A DNA stretch of 64,000 bases, taken from Oscillospiraceae bacterium (GTDB lineage: Bacteria; Bacillota; Clostridia; Oscillospirales; Ruminococcaceae). The notes beneath the pieces are model-generated. The model did not search any database. It saw nothing but the letters and a program-made list of their open reading frames with translations, and was not told where the DNA came from. Positions 16,273 through 26,118 of this stretch are shown here, in pieces (within the stretch, counting starts at the first letter, position 1; every line of letters starts with the position of its first letter). Location of the stretch: positions 26,389 through 90,388 of the forward strand of contig JAFZGF010000040.1 in the NCBI GenBank assembly GCA_017555565.1. The letters run 5' to 3'. The translations under genes were made by a program, and so were the position numbers.

Positions 16273-18888
16273 TTAGTCTTCGCGGTATTCTTCCATAATG
16301 AAGGATTCAAATATGTCGCCTTCTTTGATGTCGTTGAATTTTTCAAGACCGATACCACATTCGTAGCCAGCCATAACTTCTCTCTGGTCGTCTTTGAAAC
16401 GTTTGAGTGAAGAAATTTCATCTTCAACGATAACGATACCGTCACGAACAACACGGATTTTTGCGTGTCTTGCAACTTTACCTTCTTTAACGTAACAGCC
16501 TGCAATTGTACCTGCAGAGGACAGTTTGAATACGTTACGAACTTCAGCCTGACCCAGTTCAACTTCTCTGAACTTAGGTGCCAGCATACCTTTCATAGCG
16601 TCTTTAACATCGTTGAGTGCATCGTAAATAACGCGGTACATACGCATTTCTACTTCGTTCTGTTCAGCATCCTGTTTAGCTGTAGCATCTGGACGAACGT
16701 TGAATCCGATGATGATAGCGTTGGATGCAGATGCCAGCATAACGTCGGATTTGTTAACAGCACCAACTGCAGCGTGGATAACTTTTACACGTACTTCTTC
16801 GTTGGAGAGTTTTTCCAGAGACTGTTTAACAGCTTCTGCAGAACCCTGAACGTCAGCTTTAACGATGATTGGCAGTTCTTTCATTTCGCCCTGGGCAATC
16901 TGGCTGAACAGGTTATCCAGAGTAACTTTCTGAACAGCATTGAATTTTTCTTCCTTGAGTGCCTGCATACGTTTTTCAGCCAGTTCTCTTGCCAGTTTTT
17001 CATCTTCTACTGCGTCGAACAGGTCACCTGCTACAGGAACTTCTGTAAGACCGGTGATTTCAACTGGTGTGGATGGACCTGCAACTTCGATTCTTTCGCC
17101 TTTGTCGTTTGTCATTACACGAACACGACCAACTGCTGTACCGGCGATAAGAACATCACCTTTGTGCAGAGTACCGTTCTGAACCAGGATTGTAGCAACT
17201 GGGCCAAGACCTTTGTCCAGACGAGCTTCGATAACAGCACCTTTTGCACGGCGGTTAGGGTTAGCTTTGTATTCGTTAACTTCGCTGAGCAGGTTAACGT
17301 TTTCCAGCAGATCATCAATACCGATACCCATTTTTGCAGAAACAGGCACACAGATTGTTTCACCGCCCCATTCTTCAGGAACAAGGCCGTATTCTGTAAG
17401 TTCCTGTTTTACTTTGTCTGGGTTAGCTGTTGGTTTATCGATTTTGTTGATAGCAACAATAATTGGAATGTTTGCAGCTTTTGCGTGGTTGATGGATTCA
17501 ACTGTCTGTGGCATGATACCGTCATCAGCTGCAACAACCAGGATAGCAATATCTGTTACCATAGCACCGCGCTGACGCATTGATGTAAACGCTTCGTGAC
17601 CAGGAGTATCCAGGAATGTGATTTTTTTGCCGCCTGCAACTACCTGGTAAGCACCGATGTGCTGTGTGATACCGCCAGCTTCGCCGGAAGTAACATTTGT
17701 GTTTCTGATAGCGTCCAGCAGGGATGTTTTACCGTGGTCAACGTGACCCATAACAACGATAACCGGTGGTCTTTCAACCAGTTCGTCTGCGCTGTCTTCA
17801 ACTTCTTCAAACAGTCTTTCTTCGATTGTTACAACTACTTCTTTTTCTACTTTTGCGCCCAGTTCTTCTGCAACAATAGCAGCTGTGTCGTAGTCAACAA
17901 CCTGGCTGATGGAAGCCATAACACCCAGCATCATAAGACGTTTGATAACTTCGCTGGCTGTAACTTTAAGACGGGAAGCAAGATCGCCAACTGTGATTTC
18001 ATCAGGAATCTGAACTTTAAGCTGTGCTTTTCTTGCTTTTTCCAGATGCAGTCTTTCCAGTTTTTCTGCTTCTGTTTCCTGTTTCTTTTTAGCATATGGG
18101 TTTTTGGAGTTCTGTTTGTTTTTGTTGCCGAACTTCTGTTTGCCACCCTGCTGATTTTTTCTCTGGCCGCCACCATAGTTCTTTGTGCCTGCCAGTTCGT
18201 CATATTTTTCATTGAATTTGTCCATATTTACATTTGACTGACGTGTGTCAACTGTAACTGTAACAAATTCCTGTTTTTCAACTTCCTGTTTTTCAACTTT
18301 AGGTTTTTTGTTTGTTTTTGTTTCAACAACTGTGCCGTCTGCACGTTTCAGAGGTTCGTTTGGATTGTGTGGAGCCTTTGGCTGTGCTGGTTTTGCAGCT
18401 GGCTGAACAGGTTTCTGCTGTGGAGCAGGTTTATTTTCCTGTTTTTTAGGCTGCTGACGGTTGTCACGATTATCGCGGCTGTCTTTGTTTCTGTTGTCCT
18501 GTTTGAAATCTTTTCTGTCTTTGTTGTCTCTTGCAGGGCGTTCAGATCTTTCATTTCTGTCAGCTTTTGGAGCATCTTTAGCTGGTTTTCTATCAGCTTT
18601 AGGTGCTTCTTTTTTAGGCCGTGGAGCAGCTTTCTTTTCTTCTTTAGCAGCTGGTTTTGTTTCCTTTTTAGGTTCAGCCTTTACTTCTTTTTTATCAAGG
18701 TATGTGGCAATGTTGTCGATTTTGCCCTGCTGTGAATACAGTTCAAAAGCGATGTTTGCCTGTTCTTCTGTGAGAACTGTGGATTTTTTTATTTCTGTAC
18801 CAAGAACTTCGCTGAGCTGTGTCAGTGTTGTTTTGGCGTTGAGGTTAAAATCAGATATAAGGTCGCTTGCTTTATATTTAATTACCAT
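16273..18888 (-). CDS. infB: Translation initiation factor IF-2
   Basis: The 871-residue protein has an N-terminal IF2_N-like module and a long, charged, low-complexity linker (about 75-290, rich in K, P, Q, N, R). A second IF2_N module (about 295-350) follows. The GTPase domain has GHVDHGKTS (about 376-384), [10 protein letters not shown] and NKID. The beta-barrel domains II, III and IV run to the C terminus. IF-2 places fMet-tRNA on the 30S subunit. AAGGAGAG precedes the ATG. Confidence 0.97.
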   Translation of the reverse strand: MVIKYKASDLISDFNLNAKTTLTQLSEVLGTEIKKSTVLTEEQANIAFELYSQQGKIDNIATYLDKKEVKAEPKKETKPAAKEEKKAAPRPKKEAPKADRKPAKDAPKADRNERSERPARDNKDRKDFKQDNRNKDSRDNRDNRQQPKKQENKPAPQQKPVQPAAKPAQPKAPHNPNEPLKRADGTVVETKTNKKPKVEKQEVEKQEFVTVTVDTRQSNVNMDKFNEKYDELAGTKNYGGGQRKNQQGGKQKFGNKNKQNSKNPYAKKKQETEAEKLERLHLEKARKAQLKVQIPDEITVGDLASRLKVTASEVIKRLMMLGVMASISQVVDYDTAAIVAEELGAKVEKEVVVTIEERLFEEVEDSADELVERPPVIVVMGHVDHGKTSLLDAIRNTNVTSGEAGGITQHIGAYQVVAGGKKITFLDTPGHEAFTSMRQRGAMVTDIAILVVAADDGIMPQTVESINHAKAANIPIIVAINKIDKPTANPDKVKQELTEYGLVPEEWGGETICVPVSAKMGIGIDDLLENVNLLSEVNEYKANPNRRAKGAVIEARLDKGLGPVATILVQNGTLHKGDVLIAGTAVGRVRVMTNDKGERIEVAGPSTPVEITGLTEVPVAGDLFDAVEDEKLARELAEKRMQALKEEKFNAVQKVTLDNLFSQIAQGEMKELPIIVKADVQGSAEAVKQSLEKLSNEEVRVKVIHAAVGAVNKSDVMLASASNAIIIGFNVRPDATAKQDAEQNEVEMRMYRVIYDALNDVKDAMKGMLAPKFREVELGQAEVRNVFKLSSAGTIAGCYVKEGKVARHAKIRVVRDGIVIVEDEISSLKRFKDDQREVMAGYECGIGLEKFNDIKEGDIFESFIMEEYRED

Positions 18889-18907
18889 TTACAACTCTCC
18901 TTCTGTC

Positions 18908-19201
18908 TTATTGAAGTGCGTTTCTTGCCAGTACAGCCAGATTTTCATCTGTAACTGCCAGAACGCCTGTCAGTCTGCCTGCAACCTGAGAAATCTCAAA
19001 TTGGGTAAGACCTGTATTGTGAACTTCTGTGAGGTCTTCACAGAAATAATTTACTCTTTTTACTGTTTTTTCGCTCAAGTCTTCTGCCAGTAAAACGATA
19101 TGGGCAGTGCCGTGGATAACCGCTGTTTTTACAGCGTCAAATCCCATAACCAGCTTGCCGGATTTTTTTGCCAGGGACAATGCAAAAAGAAGTTTATTCA
19201 T
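18908..19201 (-). CDS. ylxQ: L7Ae/L30e-family RNA-binding protein YlxQ
   Basis: The 97-residue protein contains LAKKSGKLVMGFDAVKTAVIHGTAHIVLLAEDLS, the L7Ae/L30e fold signature, and VNYFCEDLT. Homologues bind kink-turn RNAs; in Firmicutes this gene always sits between ylxR and infB. An AGGAGA site and overlap with the end of ylxR support the start at 19201 rather than the upstream ATG at 19258. Confidence 0.92.
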   Translation of the reverse strand: MNKLLFALSLAKKSGKLVMGFDAVKTAVIHGTAHIVLLAEDLSEKTVKRVNYFCEDLTEVHNTGLTQFEISQVAGRLTGVLAVTDENLAVLARNALQ

Positions 19202-19463
19202 CTGCTGTAATCTCCTGTTCAAGACGGGCATAAATTTCTGCGCTGATGGATGTTTCAAATGCTTTTTCCAGCTTTTTGCCTTTGATGGCAGCTTTCAGAC
19301 ATTTGATGTCATTGCAGATATATGCGCCGCGGCCTGGTTTTTTGCCTGTCATATCGATGGAAATTTCGCCTTCGGCATTTCTTACTACTCTGATAAGTTC
19401 TTTTTTATCTTTTGAAGTGTTACAGCCGATGCATTTTCTCTGTGGGATTTTTCTGATAGCCAT
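19194..19463 (-). CDS. rnpM: YlxR / RNase P modulator RnpM
   Basis: The 89-residue protein has IPQRKCIGCNTSKDKKELIRVVR at its start and GRGAYICNDIKCLKAAIKGKKLEKAF, both diagnostic of YlxR. The family was recently named RnpM because the B. subtilis protein binds and inhibits RNase P. Two Cys pairs could bind metal. It is coupled to ylxQ by an 8-base overlap. Confidence 0.95.
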   Translation of the reverse strand: MAIRKIPQRKCIGCNTSKDKKELIRVVRNAEGEISIDMTGKKPGRGAYICNDIKCLKAAIKGKKLEKAFETSISAEIYARLEQEITADE

Positions 19464-19483
19464 AATGTCACTCCTTTTCCTTA

Positions 19484-20533
19484 TTATTCGCCGAAGTAGC
19501 CGCTTTCAGGATGGATATCAATATTATAGCCTGTAAGACGGGCTGCAAGACGAGCATTCTGACCTTTGTTGCCGATAGCAAGTGAGAGCTGTTCGTCAGG
19601 TACTGTTACACGGCAGCTTTTTGGCTGCTGTGAAAGGATTTCTACGCTAACAACTGCAGATGGTGAAAGAGCAGCAGAGATAAATTCAGCTGGGTCTTCG
19701 CTCCATTTTACGATGTCGATTTTTTCGCCACCGATCTGTGCGATTACATTTTCAACACGGCTGCGTTTTGTACCGATGCAAGCGCCGATAGCATCTACGT
19801 TTTCGTCTTTGGACCAAACTGCCATTTTTGTTCTTGCGCCAGCTTCACGGCTGATAGCTTTGATTTCTACTGTGCCGTCGTAGATTTCTGGTACTTCCAG
19901 TTCAAACATTCTGCTTACAAAGCCTGGATGTGTTCTGGACAGCATGATTTTTGGACCACGGTCTGTGGAGATAACATCTACAACATAAACTTTGATGTGG
20001 TCGCCTGGTTTGATTTCTTCGCCTGGAATCATTTCTTCTTTAGGAAGAACAAATTCGTTGGAACCGATCTGCAGGATAGCAGCGCCACTCTTTTCGCTGA
20101 TTCTCTGAACAATACCTGTTACCAGTTCTTTAGCTTTGCCCTGCATATCTGCAAACAGCTGTGCTTTTTCAGCTTCTTTGATACCCTGACGAATAACGTT
20201 TTTAGCAGCACCGATAGCGATGTAGCCAAAATCTTTTGTTTTAAGTGGGATTGGCAGAACTGTGCCAACTTTTACTCTTGCTCTGATTTTTTTAGCATCT
20301 TCCAGAGAGATTTCTGTATCTGGATCATAAACATCTTCAACAACTGTTTTCATAACAGCTACAGAGAAGTTTTTCTTTTCGTGGTCAACTGTAACATTTA
20401 CGTTGCCTTCGATACCCAGGTCTTTTTCTACTGCTACTTCCATTGCTTTAACAATTTTTTCCAGCAGAACTTCTTTTTTAATGCCTCTTTCTTTTTCGAT
20501 AATATCAAGGGCTTCAAAAAATTCTTTATTCAT
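19484..20533 (-). CDS. nusA: Transcription termination/antitermination factor NusA
   Basis: The 349-residue protein has the N-terminal RNA-polymerase-binding domain (about 1-125), the S1 domain (about 130-200, RISEKSGAAILQIGSNEFVLPKEEMIPGE), KH1 (about 205-275) and KH2 (about 280-345, IGNKGQNARLAARLTGYNI). It lacks the acidic repeats found in Proteobacteria, as is normal for Firmicutes. It modulates pausing and termination. AGGAGG precedes the ATG. Confidence 0.97.
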   Translation of the reverse strand: MNKEFFEALDIIEKERGIKKEVLLEKIVKAMEVAVEKDLGIEGNVNVTVDHEKKNFSVAVMKTVVEDVYDPDTEISLEDAKKIRARVKVGTVLPIPLKTKDFGYIAIGAAKNVIRQGIKEAEKAQLFADMQGKAKELVTGIVQRISEKSGAAILQIGSNEFVLPKEEMIPGEEIKPGDHIKVYVVDVISTDRGPKIMLSRTHPGFVSRMFELEVPEIYDGTVEIKAISREAGARTKMAVWSKDENVDAIGACIGTKRSRVENVIAQIGGEKIDIVKWSEDPAEFISAALSPSAVVSVEILSQQPKSCRVTVPDEQLSLAIGNKGQNARLAARLTGYNIDIHPESGYFGE

Positions 20534-20548
20534 TTTTTATCTATCCTC

Positions 20549-21028
20549 CTAAAATAATCCTTCGTCATCACAGAGTTTTACATAGGATGTTTCTTTTACA
20601 ACGACATCCATAGAAATACCGTCTTCTTTTTCGATTGTGATAACGCCATCGTTATAAGCTGTAAGTGTACCTTTTACTTCTTTTACGCCGTCAACAGCGC
20701 GGATAAGACGTGCCAGAACAACCTGACCCATTTTCTTTTCGAAGTGGAAAGGTTTGGTAAGTTTTCTGCCCAGACCTGCAGAGGAAACTTCAAAGTTATA
20801 GCTCTGTTTGATTGGGTCAGCTTCGTCAATCAGCGGGTCAACCGCACGGGACACAGCCACACATTCATCGATAAACACACCTTCGTTGTCTTTATCGATA
20901 AGAATTCTCAAAACCCAGTCCGGACCTTCTTTTTCAAAAGTAACGTCCCACAGGATAAGACCCTGCTGGTCGCAAATAGGTCTTGCCAGTTCTTCTACAA
21001 TATCAGTTGCTTTTCTTCCTTTAGCCAA
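20549..21028 (-). CDS. rimP: Ribosome maturation factor RimP
   Basis: The 159-residue protein has the RimP signature DVTFEKEGPDWVLRILIDKD, DECVAVSRAVDPLIDEADPI and YNFEVSSAGLGRKLTKPFHF. It assists 30S assembly. No ATG is available; the start is TTG at 21028, with GGAGG about 8 bases upstream. It is the first gene of the nusA-infB operon. Confidence 0.95.
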   Translation of the reverse strand: MAKGRKATDIVEELARPICDQQGLILWDVTFEKEGPDWVLRILIDKDNEGVFIDECVAVSRAVDPLIDEADPIKQSYNFEVSSAGLGRKLTKPFHFEKKMGQVVLARLIRAVDGVKEVKGTLTAYNDGVITIEKEDGISMDVVVKETSYVKLCDDEGLF

Positions 21029-21056
21029 AGCAGATTACCTCCATTTTATATTTTGC

Positions 21057-21087
21057 TAAAAACAAGAGAGTGGGTTACCCCACTCTC
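21057..21087 (-). terminator. Intrinsic terminator/attenuator between the operon promoter and rimP
   Basis: On the minus strand GAGAGTGGG and CCCACTCTC (21087-21066) form a 9-bp stem followed by TTGTTTTTA. It lies downstream of the promoter at 21116-21144 and upstream of rimP, so it can only act on transcripts entering the operon. Confidence 0.7.
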
Positions 21088-21115
21088 CTTTGCTTAAAGA
21101 TTAATTTACGATATA

Positions 21116-21144
21116 AATATATCATATATTTTGTGATTTTGCAA
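21116..21144 (-). promoter_or_regulatory. Sigma-A promoter of the rimP-nusA-infB operon
   Basis: On the minus strand TTGCAA (21144-21139) and TATATT (21121-21116) are separated by 17 bases, about 90 bases before rimP. Confidence 0.65.
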
Positions 21145-21197
21145 TAGTTTTTGTGTGATTTTTTGAAAGATTTGCTGAATTTCCTAAATATATTGGT

Positions 21198-22025
21198 TTA
21201 AATCAGCATCTTGTATACTTCTTCAATTTGTTTGTATGGTGGATAATATGATTCTTCATATTCTTCTATCCACTTATCTGCTATACTAAAATATTCTTCT
21301 TTTGAAACCTGAACTTCATCAATATAAAACTCATTTTCAGTTTCTTTACCCATATGGACTTCTTCAAGTTTTAATACGTTTGAAAAAGTTCCATCCGCAT
21401 TATGCTTACAAAAAGTATATCTGTGGTAAGTACCAACACGACGATAACCTATCATACCATTTTTCAATATACACATATCGCCAACCCAACTATGTACAAT
21501 ATCGCCATTTACATATGTGTAAACTTCGGCCTCTGCCAAAATAGGAGAGCCATAACGCACCAATAATTCTGGTATACCATCATTTTCAAAGTCGTACAGA
21601 CAATAACCGGTTACAACGTCGTCGTCATAACAAAAGTCATCTTTATAACTCCAATTTTCCAATTTCTTAATCATATAATCATTATAAAGTTTTATAGCCT
21701 TATTGTATTCATTACTCTTTGAAGCATCTTCTGTAAAGAAATTATATTTTACAAAATAATTTGTTTTTTCGTCACTTATATTATCATTTACAGTCGAATT
21801 CATATTTTGGCTGTTTGATGGCTCTGAATCAGGCTCTGTTTGACTACTTTTATCATATACAGATGATGTCCGAGATACAGAAATGGCATCTTTCTCCGAT
21901 GAAGACCGTGACACTGTACTTCTTTCCACCACTGACGATGAATGTGGCACAGAATCTGTATGCCCTGTGGTACAGCCACAAAGCAATATAGAAAATATTA
22001 AAATCAGTGCAATTAATTTTCTCAC
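21198..22025 (-). CDS. Lipoprotein of unknown function with Ser-rich linker
   Basis: The 275-residue protein has a lipoprotein signal (ILLCGC, Cys near 18), a long Ser/Thr/Asp linker (about 20-90) that would hold the domain away from the membrane, and a globular part. That part includes GYCLYDFENDGIPELLVRYG, a pattern I have seen in many Clostridia lipoproteins (DxENDGxxELL). No enzyme motif is visible. The start is GTG. The gene is monocistronic. Confidence 0.75.
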   Translation of the reverse strand: MRKLIALILIFSILLCGCTTGHTDSVPHSSSVVERSTVSRSSSEKDAISVSRTSSVYDKSSQTEPDSEPSNSQNMNSTVNDNISDEKTNYFVKYNFFTEDASKSNEYNKAIKLYNDYMIKKLENWSYKDDFCYDDDVVTGYCLYDFENDGIPELLVRYGSPILAEAEVYTYVNGDIVHSWVGDMCILKNGMIGYRRVGTYHRYTFCKHNADGTFSNVLKLEEVHMGKETENEFYIDEVQVSKEEYFSIADKWIEEYEESYYPPYKQIEEVYKMLI

Positions 22026-22111
22026 ATAACCACCCCATTTACTTGTTCTAATTATAACTTTTATTTACAGCATAAACAATAATTGTGATAATTTTATTAT
22101 AAAAAAGAAAA

Positions 22112-22179
22112 GGGACGATGTGGGCATCGTCCCCTACTTATATATAATTTTAAGCGGGCGATTCGTGAATCGCCCCTAC
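22112..22179. repeat. Two REP-type palindromes
   Basis: GGGACGATG/CATCGTCCC (22112-22133) and GGGCGATTC/GAATCGCCC (22156-22175, then CTACG) lie tail to tail in a 167-bp intergenic gap. They belong to the same hairpin family as 16188-16261 and 40202-40225. Confidence 0.7.
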
Positions 22180-22192
22180 GCGCCAATTATTG

Positions 22193-23425
22193 TTAAAACA
22201 CCCATTCGCCGTTTTCAAACAGCAGGACTTTTTCGCCGTTTTCGCATATACCTGTGATTTTCATATCAGCAGAGCCAATCATCACATCTTCGTGAATAAC
22301 AGACTGGTTTACACCTTTTGCCAGCAGCTGTTCTTCGCTCATTTTTTCACCGCCAACAACTGTACCTGGGTAGCCTTCGCCAAAGGCGATATGGCAGGCG
22401 GCATTTTCGTCAAACAGAGTGTTGTAGAAAAGGATATTTTCTTTGTTGATAGGGCTGGAAGAAGAAACCAGTGCTACTTCACCGATACGTGATGCGCCTT
22501 CGTCTGTTTCCAGCAGGCTTTTCAGCAGGTCTTTGCCTACTTTTGCATCATAGTCCACAACCTTGCCGTCTTTGAAAGTCAGCACAAATTCATCAATAAG
22601 GCTGCCGTTGTAAACATAAGGTTTTGTGCCGTAAACAATACCGTTTACTCTGTCTTTGTGTGGTGCAGTAAACAGTTCTTCTGTTGGCATATTAGGAATA
22701 AATTCCACACCTGCTTCACTGTATTCGCTTACACCGCCCCACAGTCTGTCTTCAGCCAGACCTACATAAAGGTCTGTGCCGTTGGAAGATTCAAAGTGAA
22801 CTTCTGTCAGTTTCATTTCGTTGATTCTGTCACGGCGTTTTGCTGCAGTGCGTGCATAGTCCAGCCAGTTTGCAACAGCATCGCCTTCAACACGGCTTAC
22901 TTTGAAAATAGTCTGCCACAGTTTTTCCATAGCCTGGTCAGCTGGCAGGTCTGGGAAAACCTTCTTTGCCCAGCCTACAGTAGGCACAGCAATAACACAC
23001 CACTGAATACGGGATGCCATTGTATAAGAGCGGTATTCTGCCAGAGCGTTCATTTTTGCAATGGATGCGGCATTGATTTTCTGCATATCAAGACCTTTGT
23101 AAATTTCAGGGTCAGAGCCAGTGATAGAAAGGATTGCGGCACTGCCTTCGGATTTGATGTACTGCAGATAGGATTCCTGAATCCAAGGTTTTACATCACA
23201 GAGAACTTCCTGGGCTGTGCGTTCCATTTTGATTCTGGACAGTTTTTCATCTGACCAGTTTACCACGACTTCCCTTGCACCTGCATCGTAAGCCGCTGTG
23301 GCGCAGTGATGCACAAGGTCTGCCGCTGTGATTGGAGCGTTGATAATAAGTGTCTGACCCGGCTGGATGTTTACACCAGCTTTTACAGCCATTTCGCCGT
23401 ATTGTTTAAGCAATTTATCGTTCAT
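22193..23425 (-). CDS. M29-family metallo-aminopeptidase (AmpS/PepS type)
   Basis: The 410-residue protein has the M29 pattern: N-terminal VKAGVNIQPGQTLIINAPI, then FESSNGTDLYVGL, FIPNMPTEELFTAPHKDRVNGIV, VGEVALV-like IGEVALVSSSSPI, and the final HEDVMIGSADMKITG. It is a cytosolic, metal-dependent aminopeptidase that removes N-terminal residues. The length is typical. GAGGT precedes the ATG. Confidence 0.92.
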   Translation of the reverse strand: MNDKLLKQYGEMAVKAGVNIQPGQTLIINAPITAADLVHHCATAAYDAGAREVVVNWSDEKLSRIKMERTAQEVLCDVKPWIQESYLQYIKSEGSAAILSITGSDPEIYKGLDMQKINAASIAKMNALAEYRSYTMASRIQWCVIAVPTVGWAKKVFPDLPADQAMEKLWQTIFKVSRVEGDAVANWLDYARTAAKRRDRINEMKLTEVHFESSNGTDLYVGLAEDRLWGGVSEYSEAGVEFIPNMPTEELFTAPHKDRVNGIVYGTKPYVYNGSLIDEFVLTFKDGKVVDYDAKVGKDLLKSLLETDEGASRIGEVALVSSSSPINKENILFYNTLFDENAACHIAFGEGYPGTVVGGEKMSEEQLLAKGVNQSVIHEDVMIGSADMKITGICENGEKVLLFENGEWVF

Positions 23426-23534
23426 AGTAGTTACCTCTTTTTATTTTAATAGATATATTTTAACACAAAGTGCAATGTTTAAACAAGGTGCATTTCCATT
23501 CAATATTGCGATTGCAAATTGTTAAGAATTTCTT

Positions 23535-23590
23535 AATTTTATCGAAAAACGATAAAATTCACTTGAAAAACAATAATTTTATGCTATATT
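23535..23590 (+). promoter_or_regulatory. Promoter and palindromic operator of the DUF2975/HTH pair
   Basis: AATTTTATCG and CGATAAAATT form a perfect 10-bp inverted repeat around AAAAA (23535-23559). TTGAAA (23563-23568) and TATATT (23585-23590), 16 bases apart, follow immediately. The palindrome could be the binding site of the HTH protein encoded downstream; that is inference. Confidence 0.55.
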
Positions 23591-23621
23591 AAAATCAAAC
23601 AACAGTATGGAGGCTTCTATA

Positions 23622-24074
23622 ATGGACTGGAATAAAGACAAAAGCCTGTGGCTTTCTAAAATATGTATAAAACTTTTTACCATTACAATGATCGTGGTGG
23701 CTGTATTTGCACCGAAGATTTTTTCTGCGCTGATAGAAGTAAGGATAGCCTATCTCGGCGGCACTTTGCCATATTTCCTTATCAGTACATACACACTATG
23801 TGTACCTGCTGTAGTAGCACTGTACGGACTATGGCGGCTGCTGGATAACATTGACAAAGGTGAAGTATTTATCAACAAAAATGTGGATATCCTGCGTATG
23901 CTGTCCTGGCGGTGTATCTTTGCAGGTGGAATATGCTTTGCAAGTGCGGTTTATTACCTGCCATTTATGATAATTGCCGCTGCTGCCGGTTTTGTTGGAC
24001 TGCTGCTGAGAATAGTAAAAAATGTTTTTGCGCGGGCTGTGGAAATCAAGCAGGACAATGACTATACAATTTAG
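23622..24074 (+). CDS. DUF2975 membrane protein
   Basis: The 150-residue protein has four membrane segments and the DUF2975 hallmark LWRLLDNIDKGEVFINKNVDILRMLSWRC (about 70-98). Its function is unknown. DUF2975 genes are nearly always followed by a small YozG-like HTH gene, as here (11-base gap). An in-frame ATG at 23607 overlaps the GGAGG site, so the ATG at 23622 is chosen. Confidence 0.88.
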   Translation: MDWNKDKSLWLSKICIKLFTITMIVVAVFAPKIFSALIEVRIAYLGGTLPYFLISTYTLCVPAVVALYGLWRLLDNIDKGEVFINKNVDILRMLSWRCIFAGGICFASAVYYLPFMIIAAAAGFVGLLLRIVKNVFARAVEIKQDNDYTI

Positions 24075-24085
24075 GCGGTGATAAT

Positions 24086-24292
24086 ATGGCTATTGTGGTA
24101 AACATTGACGTGATGATGGCAAAAAGAAAAATCAGCGCCGGAGAACTGGCAGATAAAATAGGCATTACACCCGCCAACCTTTCCATATTGAAAAACAACA
24201 AAGCAAAGGCTATTCGTTTTTCTACCCTGGAGGCACTGTGCAAGGCCCTGGAATGCCAGCCAGCTGATATACTGGAGTTTGTTGACGATTAA
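24086..24292 (+). CDS. Small XRE/Cro-type HTH regulator (YozG-like)
   Basis: The 68-residue protein consists of one HTH_26-type domain: MAKRKISAGELADKIGITPANLSILKNNKAKAIRFSTLEALCKALECQPADIL. It is the usual partner of DUF2975 proteins and probably autoregulates the pair through the palindrome at 23535-23559. A GGCGGTGAT site precedes the ATG. Confidence 0.9.
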   Translation: MAIVVNIDVMMAKRKISAGELADKIGITPANLSILKNNKAKAIRFSTLEALCKALECQPADILEFVDD

Positions 24293-24347
24293 CCGTCATT
24301 TATATAGCATCGTTTGCAACTGAATAATTTTTTGTAAGGAGTAACTT

Positions 24348-26051
24348 ATGAATGAAAATACACGCACATCTATGGAAAATACCATAGGTGAAATTAAAGT
24401 CAGCCAAAAATCAGATACACCGATAACAAAGTATGATAAAACTGATAGTTTATTCGCCATTATGTATATTGTGCTTGGTTATGGTTTTGTAAGATATTTT
24501 ATACTTGATTTTTATTATGAAAGTTTCCGGATTATCTTTCCTGTATATTCTGTAGTATATATAGCTACTGTACTGATTTATGCAAAAAGAAAGGGTAGCA
24601 TACCACAGAAAGAAACATACTTTTGGATAGCTGTAATGCTGTGTGTGGCCTTTCTGTTTAAAATCGAAAACTTTTTCCGCCTGATTACACAGACACTTGT
24701 TGCGGCATACTTTACTGTTATGGTTGGCGGTATGTACAGCGGTGGAACATCCAACTACATATGGGCGGATATGGTACACACATTTATTGGCGCACCTTTC
24801 TCCCATTTTGTCAGCATCTTCCCTGCTTTCTTTGGACTTTTCAAAAAGAAAACAAAAACTCAAAAAACAAAACTTCCACCTGCTGCCGCAGGTGTGATTA
24901 TGGCGATAGTGGCACTGTGTTTTATTATGCCGCTGCTGATAAAGGCGGATAGTAATTTTTTAAGCGGTATATCAGATTTTATAAAAAAGCTGATATCTGA
25001 TTTCAACCCTGGATACACCTTGTTCACCATTGCTGTGCACACTATGCTGACCGTACCCGTGGCCTGCTATCTGTACAGCCTTGGTTACAGCAGTATGAAT
25101 AATACTGGCAGACTGTTCAGCATAAATGAGCTGGACAACGGCCGAGAAAAATTCAGAATCTCACCTGCTGTTACATTAAAAGTGTTTTTAAGTATTGTAT
25201 GTGTGGTTTATATTATGTTTATTGCCCTGCAGGGTGAATATCTGCTGGGGGCATTTGCAGGAAAACTTTACCGTGGTATGACCTATGCACAGTATGCAAG
25301 AACCGGCTTTTTTGAACTGTGCAAAGTATCAGTTATTAATCTGACATTGTTGGCAATAGCAAATCTGCTTATCAAAAAAGAAGAAACCAAATCTATAAAA
25401 CTGCCGATGGTGGTGTTGTGTGTGCTTTCCCTGCTATTGCTGTCCACCGCCATGGCAAAGATGGTTATGTATATATGCGCCTATGGGCTGACAGTAAAAA
25501 GAGTGATAAGTACTGTGTTTTTAATCTGGCTTGTTGCGGTGTTTGTGATGTGTACTATAAGGCTGTATAAACCGTTTAATCTGGTGAAAACTGCTGTGAT
25601 TACAGGGGCTGTGATGTTCTGTATACTGTTCAGTTTTGATATTGGACTGCACAGCAATAACTTTAACAAAAAATATGGTTTTGAAGAAACAACAGTACAG
25701 TTTGAAACAGTTTTTGAAGGTACAGTATATCTGCCGGCCAAAAGTGAAATAACCTGGATAAATGTACACCACAGCAAGGACCCCCAATATAGCTATTCCC
25801 TGTCAGACATAAATAAGTTTTACCGCATAATGCAAAATGCAGATTATACTGACTTGTCTTCTGTGCAGGATTTCCCGATGCGGGAAGAATATTACATTAT
25901 TACCATATATCCGGATATGTATGAAAACAAACCCGATGTGGTAATTTACTGTTATGAAAAAGATGGACAGATTTTTCTTGAACAGCCATATAACGGCATA
26001 TGGACAACCCAAGAGAACCTGCCATATATGTTTGACAATTACAGATTTTAA
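24348..26051 (+). CDS. Large membrane protein, DUF4153/DUF4173-like
   Basis: The 567-residue protein has about ten membrane segments from residue 35 to 420, a conserved-looking YRGMTYAQYARTGFFELCKVSVINL block (about 305-330) like DUF4173/DUF4153 proteins, and a soluble C-terminal domain (about 440-567). Its role is unknown. An AAGGAG site precedes the ATG. It is probably its own unit downstream of the HTH gene (55-base gap). Confidence 0.75.
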   Translation: MNENTRTSMENTIGEIKVSQKSDTPITKYDKTDSLFAIMYIVLGYGFVRYFILDFYYESFRIIFPVYSVVYIATVLIYAKRKGSIPQKETYFWIAVMLCVAFLFKIENFFRLITQTLVAAYFTVMVGGMYSGGTSNYIWADMVHTFIGAPFSHFVSIFPAFFGLFKKKTKTQKTKLPPAAAGVIMAIVALCFIMPLLIKADSNFLSGISDFIKKLISDFNPGYTLFTIAVHTMLTVPVACYLYSLGYSSMNNTGRLFSINELDNGREKFRISPAVTLKVFLSIVCVVYIMFIALQGEYLLGAFAGKLYRGMTYAQYARTGFFELCKVSVINLTLLAIANLLIKKEETKSIKLPMVVLCVLSLLLLSTAMAKMVMYICAYGLTVKRVISTVFLIWLVAVFVMCTIRLYKPFNLVKTAVITGAVMFCILFSFDIGLHSNNFNKKYGFEETTVQFETVFEGTVYLPAKSEITWINVHHSKDPQYSYSLSDINKFYRIMQNADYTDLSSVQDFPMREEYYIITIYPDMYENKPDVVIYCYEKDGQIFLEQPYNGIWTTQENLPYMFDNYRF

Positions 26052-26118
26052 CAATATTGACTTTTACCCCTTTTAAATATACAATATATGTAACTATTAA
26101 TATTAAAGAGGTAAAAAA

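Noticed and set aside
16465-17583. Long plus-strand ORF opposite infB (also similar ones opposite nusA, ppdK and tatD)
   Set aside because: Same reason: Cys/Phe/Asn-rich composition and exact antisense overlap with conserved genes.
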